Assembly: GCF_013705725.1 (NCBI RefSeq)
Contig: NZ_CP055481.1
Span: forward strand, 5,890,001-5,954,000
Direction of reading: 5' to 3'
Length of the DNA: 64,000 nucleotides
From: Klebsiella sp. RHBSTW-00484
Lineage (GTDB): Bacteria > Pseudomonadota > Gammaproteobacteria > Enterobacterales > Enterobacteriaceae
Made by a program: the position numbers and the translations under genes. Under the pieces are notes generated by a model, which was given only the letters and a program-made list of their open reading frames with translations, was not told the origin of the DNA and did no database searches. Shown here in pieces: positions 41,095 through 57,232 of this stretch (position 1 is its first letter; each line of letters opens with the position of its first letter).

Positions 41095-42045
41095 ATGAGC
41101 CAAAAAGAGCAAACGTTAATGACACCGTATCTACAATTTAACCGCGACCAATGGGCTGCACTTCGTGATTCTGTTCCGATGACGCTAGCAGAGGAAGAAA
41201 TCACGCGGTTAAAAGGTATCAATGAAGATCTTTCCCTTGAAGAAGTTGCAGAGATTTATTTGCCACTGTCGCGATTGCTCAATTTTTATATCAGTTCTAA
41301 CTTGCGCCGCCAGGCGGTACTGGAACAATTCCTCGGTACCAATGGTCAACGTATCCCTTATATCATCAGTATTGCGGGTAGCGTGGCTGTCGGTAAAAGT
41401 ACTACTGCGCGCGTGCTGCAAGCTTTACTCAGTCGCTGGCCCGAACATCGCCATGTTGAATTGATCACTACCGATGGTTTTTTACATCCTAACGCAGTAT
41501 TGAAAGAACGCGGCCTGATGAAGAAGAAGGGCTTCCCGCAGTCTTACGACATGCATCGCTTAGTTAAATTCGTTTCCGACCTGAAATCAGGCATTCCAAA
41601 CGCCACTGCTCCAGTCTATTCGCATCTAATTTATGATGTTATTCCTGATGGGGATAAAACAGTTACCCAGCCGAATATTTTAATTCTTGAAGGATTAAAT
41701 GTTTTACAAAGTGGAATGGATTACCCACACGATCCACATCATGTATTTGTTTCAGATTTTGTTGATTTTTCAATTTATGTCGATGCGCCAGAAGACTTGC
41801 TCAAAACATGGTATATCAATCGTTTTCTGAAATTTCGCGAAGGGGCATTTACCGACCCCGACTCTTATTTCCATAATTACGCACAGCTTTCTAAAGATGA
41901 AGCTATCAACATTGCCACATCGTTATGGAATGAGATTAATCTTTTGAATTTAAAGGAAAATATCCTTCCAACTCGTGAGCGAGCTAGTCTTATAATGACT
42001 AAAAGCGCAAATCATTCCGTCAATCAAGTTCGATTACGAAAATAA
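41095..42045 (+). CDS. coaA: Pantothenate kinase (type I)
   Basis: First and rate-controlling step of coenzyme A synthesis, feedback-inhibited by CoA. It is 316 aa from the ATG at 41095 ([15 protein letters not shown]), the E. coli length; an ATG two codons earlier at 41089 would add Met-Leu, and neither has a strong Shine-Dalgarno. The P-loop is [23 protein letters not shown] and the [20 protein letters not shown] region line the substrate pocket. It is convergent with birA, sharing a terminator. Confidence 0.97.
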   Translation: MSQKEQTLMTPYLQFNRDQWAALRDSVPMTLAEEEITRLKGINEDLSLEEVAEIYLPLSRLLNFYISSNLRRQAVLEQFLGTNGQRIPYIISIAGSVAVGKSTTARVLQALLSRWPEHRHVELITTDGFLHPNAVLKERGLMKKKGFPQSYDMHRLVKFVSDLKSGIPNATAPVYSHLIYDVIPDGDKTVTQPNILILEGLNVLQSGMDYPHDPHHVFVSDFVDFSIYVDAPEDLLKTWYINRFLKFREGAFTDPDSYFHNYAQLSKDEAINIATSLWNEINLLNLKENILPTRERASLIMTKSANHSVNQVRLRK

Positions 42046-42049
42046 GACA

Positions 42050-42070
42050 GGGAGCGTTAGCTCCCTTTTT
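42050..42070. terminator. Terminator between coaA and birA
   Basis: GGGAGC, GTTA, GCTCCC followed by TTTTT reads as an intrinsic terminator for coaA. It ends at the birA stop, so it may also fold in the birA transcript. Confidence 0.85.
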
Positions 42071-43032
42071 CATTCAGCGCTGCGCAACGATATCTCACCA
42101 CCAATCCAGGGTTTTACTACTCCACCCTGTTCCAGCAATAAGGCACCTTGAGCATCAATCCCGCGGGAAATACCAAAGATTTCTTTATCACCAATAATAA
42201 GTTTAACCGGACGATTAATAAAGTTATCTAACTTTTCCCAGCGTTTTAGATACGGTGCCAAACCTTCCTGTTCAAAAAGCTGCAGACTAGCCCGCAATTC
42301 TTTAATCAACCGCGCGGCCAGAGTATTCCTCTCGATAGAGATTCCTGCTTCCTGTAAGCTGATCCAGCCTTGATTAACAACATCAGACTCAACACGACGC
42401 ATCATAAGATTGATACCTGCCCCACTGACTATCTGTGCAGCGTCACCGGTTTTACCCGTCAGTTCCACCAAGATCCCTGACAATTTCCGATCCTGCAAAT
42501 AGAGATCATTAGGCCATTTCACCCGTACTTTATCAGCCCCCAGGCTTTGAAGTACCTCGGCAATCACAATCCCGATGACCAAACTCAAACCAATGGCAGC
42601 AGCGGGCCCCTGCTCAAGACGCCAGTACATTGAAAGGTAAAGGTTAGAACCGAACGGCGAGAACCACTTACGCCCCCTACGACCACGACCAGCCTGTTGA
42701 TATTCCGCTACGCAAGCATCACCAGACTGCAGTTCACTAAGCCTATCCAGTAAATACTGATTAGTAGAGTCAATAACCGGTAGCACGGTTACCCGTCCAT
42801 GTTCAATCTGCTTCGAAATCTGTTCTTCGTCTAATAGCTGTATAGGTTCCGGCAAGCTGTAGCCTTTACCTGGGACGGTAAATACATCAACTCCCCAGTC
42901 ACGCAAGGTTTGAATATGTTTATTGATTGCCGCCCGGCTCATTCCTAAGCGCTCGCCAAGTTGCTCACCTGAGTGAAACTCAGCGTCGGCCAGTATCGAT
43001 ATCAACGTCAGAGGAACGGTATAATCTTTCAT
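42070..43032 (-). CDS. birA: Biotin-protein ligase and biotin operon repressor
   Basis: Makes biotinyl-5'-AMP, biotinylates AccB, and as a dimer represses the bio operon. It is 320 aa (E. coli 321). An N-terminal winged helix ([26 protein letters not shown]) is followed by the catalytic domain with the biotinyl-AMP loop [16 protein letters not shown] and [12 protein letters not shown], and a small C-terminal SH3-like domain. The start overlaps the murB stop by four bases. Confidence 0.97.
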   Translation of the reverse strand: MKDYTVPLTLISILADAEFHSGEQLGERLGMSRAAINKHIQTLRDWGVDVFTVPGKGYSLPEPIQLLDEEQISKQIEHGRVTVLPVIDSTNQYLLDRLSELQSGDACVAEYQQAGRGRRGRKWFSPFGSNLYLSMYWRLEQGPAAAIGLSLVIGIVIAEVLQSLGADKVRVKWPNDLYLQDRKLSGILVELTGKTGDAAQIVSGAGINLMMRRVESDVVNQGWISLQEAGISIERNTLAARLIKELRASLQLFEQEGLAPYLKRWEKLDNFINRPVKLIIGDKEIFGISRGIDAQGALLLEQGGVVKPWIGGEISLRSAE

Positions 43033-44057
43033 ACAATGATCCCCTCCGCATCGACTTCACCTGTTTTGCTAATAAAACGCACTTCCGGTTGTAGCCAGAT
43101 ATTGAACTTATCCCCAACCTGCTGGCGAACATAGTGAGCTAATTTAACCACATCTTCACTGGTTGCCCGATCGTAATTAATCAATACTAATGCCTGTTGG
43201 TTGTGTACCGCTGCACCGCCAATTACCTTGCCTTTAAGCTGACATTGATCGATGAGCCATCCTGCTGCCAGCTTTATGCTGCCATCAGGCTGCGGGTAGT
43301 GAGGAATGCCTGGATATTGCTCCAGTAAACCTTGCGCATTTTCAGCACTAATCACTGGATTCTTAAAGAAACTGCCCGCATTACCCATCACTTTTGGATC
43401 AGGAAGCTTAGTCATTCGCATGTGACAAACGGAATCAAAAACCTGATGCGGCGTAACATTTTCAGGATCAAGGCGGGTTAAATCACCGTAAGTTAAGACC
43501 GGTCGCCATACTTTTGCCAAAGTTAGGCCTACGGCCACAATAGCGTAGAGGTCCTTATACTCATGCTTGAAAATACTGTCGCGATAGCCAAAGCGGCACT
43601 CAGCGGCTGAAAAGCGTCGCTTCTGACCAGTGGCTAACTCAACGCAATCGACATACTGACAAACGCTCTGTAATTCAATTCCATAGGCACCAATGTTTTG
43701 AATCGGGGAGGATCCGGCACAGCCAGGGATTAATGCAAGATTTTCCAAACCAGGCATTTTATTATTCAACGCGAATTGCACCAACCGATGCCAGTTCTCC
43801 CCCGCCCCAACATGCAAATGCCAGGCATCAGGTGTTTCACTAACCTCTATACCCATGATACGGTTGATAATTACCGTACCAGAATAATCCTCCAGGAAGA
43901 GAATATTGCTTCCTTCTCCCAGGATCAAAACAGGTTGTTTTGCTGTAACAGCCTTTTGCCAGACAGCAACCAGCTGTTGTTCGTTTTCGACGCGTACAAG
44001 CTCTCTGGCCGAGCAGTCTATGCCAAAGGTATTCCAGGGTTTGAGGGAGTGGTTCAT
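43029..44057 (-). CDS. murB: UDP-N-acetylenolpyruvoylglucosamine reductase
   Basis: FAD enzyme reducing UDP-GlcNAc-enolpyruvate to UDP-MurNAc in peptidoglycan synthesis. It is 342 aa from [14 protein letters not shown] at 44057, the E. coli length; the frame opens nine codons earlier without support. The FAD-binding [15 protein letters not shown], the [17 protein letters not shown] segment and the proton-donor Ser of NAGSFFKNP (type I MurB) are visible. It lies downstream of the 5S gene, exactly as after rrnB in E. coli. Confidence 0.98.
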   Translation of the reverse strand: MNHSLKPWNTFGIDCSARELVRVENEQQLVAVWQKAVTAKQPVLILGEGSNILFLEDYSGTVIINRIMGIEVSETPDAWHLHVGAGENWHRLVQFALNNKMPGLENLALIPGCAGSSPIQNIGAYGIELQSVCQYVDCVELATGQKRRFSAAECRFGYRDSIFKHEYKDLYAIVAVGLTLAKVWRPVLTYGDLTRLDPENVTPHQVFDSVCHMRMTKLPDPKVMGNAGSFFKNPVISAENAQGLLEQYPGIPHYPQPDGSIKLAAGWLIDQCQLKGKVIGGAAVHNQQALVLINYDRATSEDVVKLAHYVRQQVGDKFNIWLQPEVRFISKTGEVDAEGIIV

Positions 44058-44199
44058 AGTGGTTTCCTGATACAAAATCAGCATTAGTTTACCGTATATA
44101 GCAGGGGAAGGCTTGGCTGATTATCAGTAGTACGTTAGCGATAACTCTCTACTATGGCCGACCTGGCAATTCTGACAAGCATAAATTTTTTGGTATACA

Positions 44200-44233
44200 A
44201 AAACGCAAAAAGCCCATCCGTCAGGATGGGCTC
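44200..44233 (-). terminator. Terminator of the second rRNA operon
   Basis: On the minus strand AGCCCATCC, TGAC, GGATGGGCT, then TTTTTGCGTTTTT, 13 bp after 5S. A strong stem and U-rich tail. Confidence 0.93.
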
Positions 44234-44245
44234 TTCACTAAATTA

Positions 44246-44365
44246 ATGCCTGGCAGTTCCCTACTCTCACATGGGGAGACCCCACACTACCATCGGCGCT
44301 ACGGCGTTTCACTTCTGAGTTCGGCATGGGGTCAGGTGGGACCACCGCGCTGTCGCCGCCAGGCA
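44246..44365 (-). rRNA. 5S ribosomal RNA
   Basis: 120 nt. The complement runs from TGCCTGGCGGCGACAGCGCGG to GGGAACTGCCAGGCAT, with the conserved GTCCCACCTGACCCCATGCC loop. Last gene of the second rRNA operon. Confidence 0.98.
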
Positions 44366-44430
44366 AATTCTGTTATCTGTATCACGCTGAAAATCTTCTC
44401 TCAATTCCGCCAAAACATCTTCGGCGTTGT

Positions 44431-47339
<2,909 letters not shown>

Positions 47340-47556
47340 TCACAACCCGAAGATGTTTCGTAAAACACTTCGTGCTGCAAAAATTTGAGAGACTCGAACA
47401 CACTGTCATTCTGTTCTTATTACGGAGAACAGACGCAGCATGTCGTTTCAATTTTCAGCTTGATCCAGATTTTTAAAGAGCAAATATCTCAAACGTAACT
47501 CACTGAGTTAGTTTTGAGATATCGGTGGGTTGTGTCTTTCACTCACAGCCAGCAAG

Positions 47557-47631
47557 TGGCGTCCCCTAGGGGATTCGAACCCCTGTTGCCGCCGTGAAAG
47601 GGCGGAGTCCTAACCGCTAGACGAAGGGGAC
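47557..47631 (-). tRNA. tRNA-Glu (TTC) in the second rRNA operon
   Basis: Identical to the copy at 2776-2850: anticodon TTC in CCGCCCTTTCACGGCGG and encoded CCA. The single-Glu spacer is of the rrnB/C/E/G type, not the Ile-Ala type of E. coli rrnA, which matters for the flanking-gene mismatch. Confidence 0.97.
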
Positions 47632-47718
47632 ACGAGGTGTCGCGACTTCGCAGCCGTCTTGCTTCTTTACATTCATCAGACAATCTGTGTGGACACTACA
47701 AAGGCAGGTTCTTTAAGG

Positions 47719-49258
<1,540 letters not shown>

Positions 49259-49390
49259 AAGTTTGATGCTCGTGAATTAAACTTCGTAATGAATTACGTA
49301 TGTTCACTCAGAGACTTGGTATTCATTTATTGTCCGAAGACATTAAGAATCCATGTCACTTTGAGTGCCCACACAGATTGTCTGATAAAT

Positions 49391-49402
49391 TGTTAAAGAG
49401 CA
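49391..49402 (-). promoter_or_regulatory. boxA antitermination site of second rRNA operon
   Basis: Complement TGCTCTTTAACA, identical to the first operon, between P2 and 16S. Confidence 0.9.
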
Positions 49403-49440
49403 GTGCAACGCGGCTTTCGCTCACCGTTGCGAGGTCCCGT

Positions 49441-49468
49441 ATAATACGTTTTCCTCATTCAGAGTCAA
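49441..49468 (-). promoter_or_regulatory. rRNA promoter P2 (second operon)
   Basis: -35 TTGACT (complement of 49463-49468), 16-bp spacer, -10 TATTAT (complement of 49441-49446). Sequence differs in the spacer and -10 from the first operon's P2. Confidence 0.85.
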
Positions 49469-49560
49469 GCGTTTAATTTCGCTTTTCTCTGCCGGCGTTC
49501 ATCGCTGAACCCCGCTAACCCGGCGGCCTGTAAGCCGTTGTTCCGTGTCAGTGGTGGCGC

Positions 49561-49610
49561 ATTATAGGGAGTTATTCCGATGTGACAAGAGGAAATTTCA
49601 AATTTTCTTT
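49561..49610 (-). promoter_or_regulatory. rRNA promoter P1 with UP element (second operon)
   Basis: -35 TTGTCA (complement of 49583-49588), 16-bp spacer, -10 TATAAT (complement of 49561-49566), then GCGCCACCACTGACACGG. This TTGTCA-type P1 resembles E. coli rrnA/rrnB P1. An A/T-rich UP element (complement AAAATTTGAAATTTCCTC) lies upstream, reaching to within about 40 bp of the hemG stop. Confidence 0.88.
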
Positions 49611-49649
49611 TGTTCGCTCAACTTTCCATCACCAAGGTGTTTTAACACC

Positions 49650-50183
49650 CTATTTGCTCGTCATTTGCGCGATTTCCCGGGCAAAAAGCGTGACCTGCTG
49701 CCAGTCGGTATAGACAACCTCTTTACTGATATCCGTTTCGCCGCCGGTCATCTTCATAATAAGACGAATCATAAAGCGGTCATACCAACGATAACGTGGG
49801 TAACGAAGTGCTCCAGCAAATACAGCGCTACGTTGAGGTTGCCACGGAGAGTTAAGCAGAAACTTACGTGTATAGCTGTTCGTTTGCGGCGTTCGCTTCT
49901 CTGGCTTACGCGCCACGAGATTGACCGAGAAAAAAGCACCCGGCAGCGCCTGCAGCGCCTGAAGATGTTTTTTCACGAACCGCTCCAGCGCCGGATGAAA
50001 ATGGCCATAACGGATTGATGCACCAATCACTACGCGTTCGTATAAAGGCCAATCGATCTCATTGGTGCGATTAAGGTCAATCGTATCCGTATCAATTCCT
50101 TGCTCTTTTAATTCAGATGCCAGAAAGGAGGCGATTTCACGCGTTTGTCCGTCGCGGGTAGAGAATAGAATCAAAGTTTTCAC
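49650..50183 (-). CDS. hemG: Menaquinone-dependent protoporphyrinogen IX oxidase
   Basis: Oxidises protoporphyrinogen IX to protoporphyrin IX, passing electrons to quinones. It is 177 aa from the GTG at 50183 ([20 protein letters not shown]), the E. coli start codon and residue; AGGAG lies five bases upstream and overlaps the GTG two codons earlier. The flavodoxin-like FMN loop [12 protein letters not shown] is present, as is the long insert [22 protein letters not shown] that sets HemG apart from flavodoxin. It lies 11 bp after trkH and just upstream of the rRNA P1. Confidence 0.95.
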   Translation of the reverse strand: MKTLILFSTRDGQTREIASFLASELKEQGIDTDTIDLNRTNEIDWPLYERVVIGASIRYGHFHPALERFVKKHLQALQALPGAFFSVNLVARKPEKRTPQTNSYTRKFLLNSPWQPQRSAVFAGALRYPRYRWYDRFMIRLIMKMTGGETDISKEVVYTDWQQVTLFAREIAQMTSK

Positions 50184-50194
50184 AGGCACTCCTG

Positions 50195-51646
50195 TTATTC
50201 GCGCCAGAAAGTCGGAGTAAATAGCACCAGCAAGGTGAACACTTCCAGACGACCAAACAGCATGTTAGCAATCAGTATCCATTTCGCGACCGGGTTCATC
50301 GTCGCAAAGTTATCCGCCACAACGCCCAACCCAGGACCAAGGTTGTTTAACGTCGCGACAACTGAAGCAAAAGCAGAGAAGTCATCCACGCCGGTAGCGA
50401 TGATCGCCAGCATACTGATGATGAATACCAACGCATAAGCGGAGAAAAATCCCCAGACGGCTTCCAGAATACGTTCCGGCAGCGCCCGGTTACCCAACTT
50501 AATACTGTATACCGCATTAGGGTGCACCAGACGTTTAAGCTCACGGTTACCCTGTTTAAAGAGCAGCAGAATACGAATAACTTTCAAGCCGCCGCCCGTC
50601 GAACCGGCGCAACCGCCGATAAAAGCCGAACATAGCAGTAACACCGGCAAGAATAACGGCCAGCGCGCAATGCTGTCGGTAGTGAAACCTGCAGTCGTCG
50701 CCATCGACACTACCTGGAAGAAGGCCTGGTTCAGCGTAGTAACCGCCGAGGCATAGACATCATGTAGCCACAGCACCAGGGTACAGATCACTACCAGCGT
50801 CAACTGCACCCCGATAAACATGCGGAATTCCGGATCGCGCCAGTAAACCTTCAGGTTGCGGCCACTGAGTAAAGAGAAGTGCAGACCATAGTTACAGCCG
50901 GAGATCAGCAGAAAGACTGCAATAATGGTGTTGATCGTCGGGCTGTCAAAATAGCCGACGCTGGCATCATGGGTAGAGAACCCCCCAATCGCGATGGTAG
51001 CGAAGCTATGTCCAATAGCGTCAAATGCCGGCATCCCGGCAAACCACAACGCCAGCGCGCAGGCCACAGTCAGCAAGACATAGATAAGCCACAGCGTTTT
51101 CGCCGTTTCCGCAATTCGCGGGCGCATCTTGTTGTCCTTCAACGGTCCAGGCATCTCCGCCCGATATAGCTGCATACCGCCGACGCCAAGGATTGGCAGT
51201 ATCGCTACCGCCAGCACGATAATCCCCATACCGCCAAACCATTGCAGCATCTGACGATAAAAAAGGATGGCATGAGGTAACGAATCGAGCCCCACCAGCG
51301 TAGTCGCCCCGGTCGTTGTCAGGCCCGAGAAGGATTCAAAAAACGCATCCGTAACCGTCAGGTTTGGCTGTTCAGCGAAGATAAATGGCAGCGCACCCAC
51401 GCTGCCCAATACGGTCCAGAAGAGGACGACTATCAGAAATCCTTCGCGGGATTTCAGCTCGCCCTTTTCACGACGGTTAGGCCACCACAGAAGCGAGCCG
51501 ATCGCCAGCGCGACAAAAAAGGTCTGGGTAAACGCCCGTCCCGCACCATCGCGGTATATTAAGGCTACTAATCCCGGGAGGATCATAGTTCCCGAAAATA
51601 GAATGACCAGCAGTCCAACGATTCGGGTTATCGCGCGAAAATGCAT
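50195..51646 (-). CDS. trkH: Trk potassium uptake protein TrkH
   Basis: Membrane pore subunit of the Trk K+ system, gated by TrkA. It is 483 aa, as in E. coli. It has the four-fold pore-loop repeat of the family, with selectivity-filter glycines in [35 protein letters not shown] and a fourth NNLGPGLG. Alternating hydrophobic helices occupy the whole length. It is followed by hemG at 11 bp and preceded by yigZ at 41 bp, same strand. Confidence 0.97.
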   Translation of the reverse strand: MHFRAITRIVGLLVILFSGTMILPGLVALIYRDGAGRAFTQTFFVALAIGSLLWWPNRREKGELKSREGFLIVVLFWTVLGSVGALPFIFAEQPNLTVTDAFFESFSGLTTTGATTLVGLDSLPHAILFYRQMLQWFGGMGIIVLAVAILPILGVGGMQLYRAEMPGPLKDNKMRPRIAETAKTLWLIYVLLTVACALALWFAGMPAFDAIGHSFATIAIGGFSTHDASVGYFDSPTINTIIAVFLLISGCNYGLHFSLLSGRNLKVYWRDPEFRMFIGVQLTLVVICTLVLWLHDVYASAVTTLNQAFFQVVSMATTAGFTTDSIARWPLFLPVLLLCSAFIGGCAGSTGGGLKVIRILLLFKQGNRELKRLVHPNAVYSIKLGNRALPERILEAVWGFFSAYALVFIISMLAIIATGVDDFSAFASVVATLNNLGPGLGVVADNFATMNPVAKWILIANMLFGRLEVFTLLVLFTPTFWRE

Positions 51647-51687
51647 CTCTGGCGCTTCCTTTGGTATGCAAAAAAATCAGGTGGGGA

Positions 51688-52302
51688 TTATTCGTCAATC
51701 TTCAGTAATTGCAACGAACCACGACTAAAATCAGCTAGCTTTGCTGAAAATAGCGCCACTTCAGCCTGAGGAAGCGCCACGCGCAGCTGAACAGAGGCTT
51801 GATATTCGCTTTCGACAATTTTCCCTGAGAACTGAGCTAACAGCGTTTCAATCCCGGCCAACTGCCCATATTCACACTGCAAAGTATATGCGGTCAGCGG
51901 CGTCTTGCGCTGTGTTGTTAGCTGAGCAAGCGCCTGATGGACACCGCCGCCGTAAGCTTTCACCAGGCCGCCGGTGCCCAGCAGAATACCACCGTAGTAA
52001 CGCACGACAACAGCGGTTATCTCCCCAACGCCACTGCCCATAAGCTGGGCCAGCATCGGTTTCCCCGCCGTGCCAGCCGGTTCGCCATCATCGGAAAAGC
52101 CCAACTGTTGTGAGTCGTTCGGCGGCCCGGCTACCCACGCCACGCAATGGTGGCGGGCGTCCGGGTGCTCAGCTCTGACGGATTCAACAAACGCCTTTGC
52201 CGCCGCTACGCCGTTGGTATGCGCCAACAGCGTAATAAAGCGGCTTTTTTTGATCTCTTCAACAAAGGTCACCGGCGCAGCCGGTATCAACCAACTTTCC
52301 AT
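51688..52302 (-). CDS. yigZ: IMPACT family protein YigZ
   Basis: Conserved protein of the YigZ/IMPACT (UPF0029) family, 204 aa, biochemical role unsettled. The family core DARHHCVAWVAGPPNDSQQLGFSDDGEPAGTAGKPML is present, followed by VVVRYYGGILLGTGGLVKAYGGG. A C-terminal ferredoxin-like domain follows. Its start shares a base with the pepQ stop, so it is coupled to pepQ. Confidence 0.95.
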   Translation of the reverse strand: MESWLIPAAPVTFVEEIKKSRFITLLAHTNGVAAAKAFVESVRAEHPDARHHCVAWVAGPPNDSQQLGFSDDGEPAGTAGKPMLAQLMGSGVGEITAVVVRYYGGILLGTGGLVKAYGGGVHQALAQLTTQRKTPLTAYTLQCEYGQLAGIETLLAQFSGKIVESEYQASVQLRVALPQAEVALFSAKLADFSRGSLQLLKIDE

Positions 52303-53633
52303 TACGCCAGTTTCAGGTCACGCGTCATGTTTTCGACATTATTCTCGTGGATAACCACGTTGTCTTCGATACGAATCCCGCCGAACGGCTTCAACGCGTC
52401 GATTTTCTGCCAGTTGAAGTGCTTGCTGAACTGCCCTTCGCGCCACGGGGCCAGTAGAGATTCGATAAAGTAGATGCCCGGCTCAATGGTCAGTACCATT
52501 TTTGGTTGCAGAACGCGCGTGCAGCGCAGGTAGGGATATTTTGACGGCGCCGCCAAATGGGTGCCAGTATCATCCTGCATAAAGCCCGCGACGTCATGCA
52601 CCTGCAAGCCCAGTGGATGGCCAATGCCGTGCGGCATAAACGGCCCGGTCAGGTCGTTCTCCACCATCGCCTCTTCACTCATATCTTTGACTATCTGATG
52701 CTTACGCAGCAGTTTGGCAATACGCTGATGGAACTGAATATGATAATCCACATAGCTGGTGCCCGCCTTCATGGTGCTAATCAGCGCCAGCTGTTCGTCA
52801 TTGACGTCTTTAACCAGTTGAGCATAGTCATTATCACTATGCGCCGCCCAGGTACGCGTCAGATCGGCCGCGTAACCATTATATTCCGCACCAGCATCCA
52901 GCAGAAAACTACGCGCTTCAGTCGGCGCGCGATGATCCAGTTTGGTGTAGTGCAGCACGGAGGCATGTTCGTTCAACGCCACGATATTGCTGTATGGCAC
53001 GTCGGTGTCACGATGGCCGGTCGCCGTCAGATAGGCAAGGTTAATATCAAACTCGCTCATCCCTGAAAGGAATGCTTCATGCGCTGCACGATGGCCATTA
53101 ACCGCCGATTTCTGCGCTTCACGCATACAAGCCAGCTCATAATCGGTTTTATAGGAACGGTAGTAGTGCAGATAATCGATAACGCCTTTCGGGTTGATCT
53201 TATCCGCTGCAATCTCCAGGCCAAGCGCACGTTCCGGAACCGGACCGATATAGCCGATATTGCCGCGGGCTGCGGGCAGTTGGCTGCCAATACTGTCAGC
53301 TTTCGGCAGGGCAATCACTTCCACCTCTTCGGTCCAGAATGAGGTCGGCAGCGGTTCTACGTTGTGCCAGTAATCAACCGGCAGATAGAACCACAGTTTC
53401 GGTTTGTTGACGCCGTCCACCAGCAGCCAGCAGTTAGGGACTTGCGTTACCGGTACCCAGGCTTTGAACTGTGGGTTGACCTTGAACGGATACGGATGAT
53501 CGTCAAGAAAGACATTAACCAATTCACCAGAGTGAATCAGCAGCGCATCCAGCTTAAAACGGGCCAGAACATCGCGGGTACGTTCTTGTAGGGTAACGAT
53601 ATGATTTTTATAGAGACCGGCCAGTGATTCCAT
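52302..53633 (-). CDS. pepQ: Xaa-Pro dipeptidase (prolidase)
   Basis: Metallopeptidase of family M24 that splits dipeptides ending in proline. It is 443 aa, as in E. coli. Metal ligands are visible: Asp in [19 protein letters not shown] (two), His in [14 protein letters not shown], Glu in LTIEPGIYF, and Glu in [10 protein letters not shown]. First gene of pepQ-yigZ-trkH-hemG; divergent from fadB across 191 bp that contain the FadR operator. Confidence 0.97.
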   Translation of the reverse strand: MESLAGLYKNHIVTLQERTRDVLARFKLDALLIHSGELVNVFLDDHPYPFKVNPQFKAWVPVTQVPNCWLLVDGVNKPKLWFYLPVDYWHNVEPLPTSFWTEEVEVIALPKADSIGSQLPAARGNIGYIGPVPERALGLEIAADKINPKGVIDYLHYYRSYKTDYELACMREAQKSAVNGHRAAHEAFLSGMSEFDINLAYLTATGHRDTDVPYSNIVALNEHASVLHYTKLDHRAPTEARSFLLDAGAEYNGYAADLTRTWAAHSDNDYAQLVKDVNDEQLALISTMKAGTSYVDYHIQFHQRIAKLLRKHQIVKDMSEEAMVENDLTGPFMPHGIGHPLGLQVHDVAGFMQDDTGTHLAAPSKYPYLRCTRVLQPKMVLTIEPGIYFIESLLAPWREGQFSKHFNWQKIDALKPFGGIRIEDNVVIHENNVENMTRDLKLA

Positions 53634-53781
53634 CTTTTATCCTTTGATTTTATTGGATCGTGATTCTTCGCATCTTAGCACATTGGCCTCAGGCGGGGTG
53701 ATTTCTACCGGGTGTGATCCGACCAGCATTTATTTAAAGAGTCATTTGCAATTTATTAACATAAATTCCACACTCCATCTC

Positions 53782-53798
53782 ATCTGGTACGACCAGAT
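53782..53798 (+). promoter_or_regulatory. FadR operator of fadBA
   Basis: ATCTGGTACGACCAGAT, a perfect palindrome identical to the E. coli fadB operator as I recall it. FadR represses fadBA unless bound by long-chain acyl-CoA. It lies 26 bp before the fadB ATG, where it would block transcription. Confidence 0.95.
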
Positions 53799-53824
53799 CA
53801 TATTGCTGGATTCAGGAGACTGAC

Positions 53825-56014
53825 ATGCTCTACAAAGGCGACACCCTGTACCTCGACTGGCGGGAAGATGGCATTGCCGAACTGGTGTTCGATGCCCCCG
53901 GTTCGGTCAATAAGCTCGATACCGCAACCGTATCCAGCCTCGGCCAGGCGCTGGACGTGCTCGAAAAACAAGAAGATCTTAAAGGGTTGCTGCTCCGCTC
54001 TGAGAAAGCGGCCTTTATTGTCGGCGCGGATATCACCGAATTCCTTTCACTGTTCCTGGTTCCTCAAGATCAGCTCAGCCAGTGGCTGCATTTTGCCAAT
54101 AGCGTCTTCAATCGTCTGGAGGATTTGCCGGTCCCTACCATTGCCGCAGTTAACGGCTATGCGTTGGGCGGCGGCTGCGAATGCGTTCTGGCAACCGATT
54201 ATCGCCTGGCGACGCCTGACCTGCGTATTGGTCTGCCGGAAACGAAGCTGGGCATTATGCCGGGCTTTGGCGGCTCGGTGCGTATGCCGCGGATGCTTGG
54301 TGCGGACAGCGCGCTGGAAATTATTGCCGCCGGGAAAGATGTTGGTGCCGATCAGGCGCTGAAAATCGGTCTCGTCGACGGTGTGGTAAAGCATGAGAAG
54401 CTGATCGATGGCGCGATAGCCATTCTGCACCAGGCGATTAACGGCGATCTCGACTGGAAGGCCAAGCGTCAGCCGAAGCTGGAGCCTCTTCACCTCAGTA
54501 AAATTGAAGCCACGATGAGCTTTACCATCGCCAAAGGCATGGTCGCACAAACCGCGGGTAAACATTATCCAGCCCCTGGTACCGCAGTGAAAACCATTGA
54601 AGCTGCCGCACGCTTTGGTCGTGAAGAAGCGCTGAACCTGGAAAACCAGAGTTTTGTACCGCTGGCGCACACCAGCGAAGCTCGCGCATTGGTCGGCATC
54701 TTCCTCAACGATCAGTACGTCAAAGCGAAAGCGAAGAAGCTCACCAAAGATACCGAAACGCCAAGACACGCTGCCGTACTGGGCGCGGGTATTATGGGCG
54801 GCGGCATCGCTTACCAGTCAGCCTGGAAAGGCGTACCGGTGGTGATGAAGGATATCAACGACAAATCGCTGACGCTCGGTATGACCGAAGCCGCCAAGCT
54901 GCTGAATAAACAGCTGGAGCGCGGCAAGATCGACGGTCTGAAGATGGCTGGCGTCATTTCAACCATTCAGCCGACGCTGGACTATGCCGGTTTTGAACGC
55001 GTGGACGTGGTGGTCGAAGCGGTCGTTGAGAATCCGAAAGTGAAAAAAGCGGTGCTGGCGGAGACTGAAGATAAAGTGCGTCCGGACACCGTGCTGGCGT
55101 CAAATACTTCCACCATTCCGATTAGCGAACTGGCCAGCGTCCTGAAGCGCCCGGAGAACTTCTGCGGCATGCACTTCTTTAACCCGGTTCACCGGATGCC
55201 GCTGGTTGAGATCATTCGCGGCGAGAAAAGCTCGGATGACACTATCGCCAAAGTCGTCGCCTGGGCAAGCAAAATGGGCAAAACGCCGATTGTGGTCAAC
55301 GACTGCCCCGGCTTCTTTGTTAACCGCGTGCTGTTCCCCTATTTCGCCGGTTTCAGCCAGCTGCTGCGCGACGGCGCGGACTTCCGCAAAGTCGATAAAG
55401 TGATGGAGAAGCAGTTCGGCTGGCCGATGGGCCCGGCGTATCTGCTGGATGTGGTCGGTATTGATACCGCACATCACGCCCAGGCAGTCATGGCCGCGGG
55501 CTTCCCGCAGCGTATGCAGAAAGATTATCGCGACGCGATCGACGCCCTGTTCGAGGCTAACCGTTTCGGTCAGAAAAATGGCCTCGGCTTCTGGCGTTAT
55601 AAAGAAGACAACAAGGGTAAGCCGAAGAAAGAAGAAGATGCGGTTGTGGATAGCCTGCTGGCAGACGTCAGCCAGCCGAAACGCGACTTCAGCGACGAAG
55701 AAATCATCGCCCGCATGATGATCCCAATGGTTAACGAAGTGGTGCGTTGTCTGGAAGAAGGCATTATTGCCAGCCCGGCGGAAGCGGATATGGCGCTGGT
55801 TTACGGCCTCGGCTTCCCTCCATTCCACGGCGGGGCATTCCGCTGGCTGGATACGCTCGGCAGCGCAAAATATCTCGATATGGCGCAGCAATATCAGCAC
55901 CTCGGCCCTCTGTATGACGTGCCGGAAGGCCTGCGCAGTAAAGCACGCCATAACGAACCTTACTATCCCCCGGTTGAACCTGCCCGCCCGGTAGGCGACC
56001 TGAAAACGGCTTAA
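53825..56014 (+). CDS. fadB: Fatty acid oxidation complex alpha subunit
   Basis: Multifunctional enoyl-CoA hydratase / 3-hydroxyacyl-CoA dehydrogenase (with isomerase and epimerase activities) of aerobic beta-oxidation. It is 729 aa, as in E. coli. The N-terminal crotonase domain has GADITEF and [20 protein letters not shown] with the catalytic Glu of [13 protein letters not shown]. The NAD-binding motif is [15 protein letters not shown] near residue 318, and [17 protein letters not shown] holds the dehydrogenase catalytic His. It forms an alpha2-beta2 complex with FadA, whose gene follows after nine bases. Preceded by CAGGAG. Confidence 0.99.
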   Translation: MLYKGDTLYLDWREDGIAELVFDAPGSVNKLDTATVSSLGQALDVLEKQEDLKGLLLRSEKAAFIVGADITEFLSLFLVPQDQLSQWLHFANSVFNRLEDLPVPTIAAVNGYALGGGCECVLATDYRLATPDLRIGLPETKLGIMPGFGGSVRMPRMLGADSALEIIAAGKDVGADQALKIGLVDGVVKHEKLIDGAIAILHQAINGDLDWKAKRQPKLEPLHLSKIEATMSFTIAKGMVAQTAGKHYPAPGTAVKTIEAAARFGREEALNLENQSFVPLAHTSEARALVGIFLNDQYVKAKAKKLTKDTETPRHAAVLGAGIMGGGIAYQSAWKGVPVVMKDINDKSLTLGMTEAAKLLNKQLERGKIDGLKMAGVISTIQPTLDYAGFERVDVVVEAVVENPKVKKAVLAETEDKVRPDTVLASNTSTIPISELASVLKRPENFCGMHFFNPVHRMPLVEIIRGEKSSDDTIAKVVAWASKMGKTPIVVNDCPGFFVNRVLFPYFAGFSQLLRDGADFRKVDKVMEKQFGWPMGPAYLLDVVGIDTAHHAQAVMAAGFPQRMQKDYRDAIDALFEANRFGQKNGLGFWRYKEDNKGKPKKEEDAVVDSLLADVSQPKRDFSDEEIIARMMIPMVNEVVRCLEEGIIASPAEADMALVYGLGFPPFHGGAFRWLDTLGSAKYLDMAQQYQHLGPLYDVPEGLRSKARHNEPYYPPVEPARPVGDLKTA

Positions 56015-57187
<1,173 letters not shown>

Positions 57188-57201
57188 TCGTTGCCGTTCT
57201 T

Positions 57202-57226
57202 CCCGCCTGTCAGGGGCGGGTTTTTT
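57202..57226 (+). terminator. Terminator of fadBA
   Basis: CCCGCC, TGTCAGG, GGCGGG then six T: intrinsic terminator 14 bp after fadA, in the 45-bp gap to convergent pbpC. Confidence 0.94.
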
Positions 57227-57232
57227 CCTCTT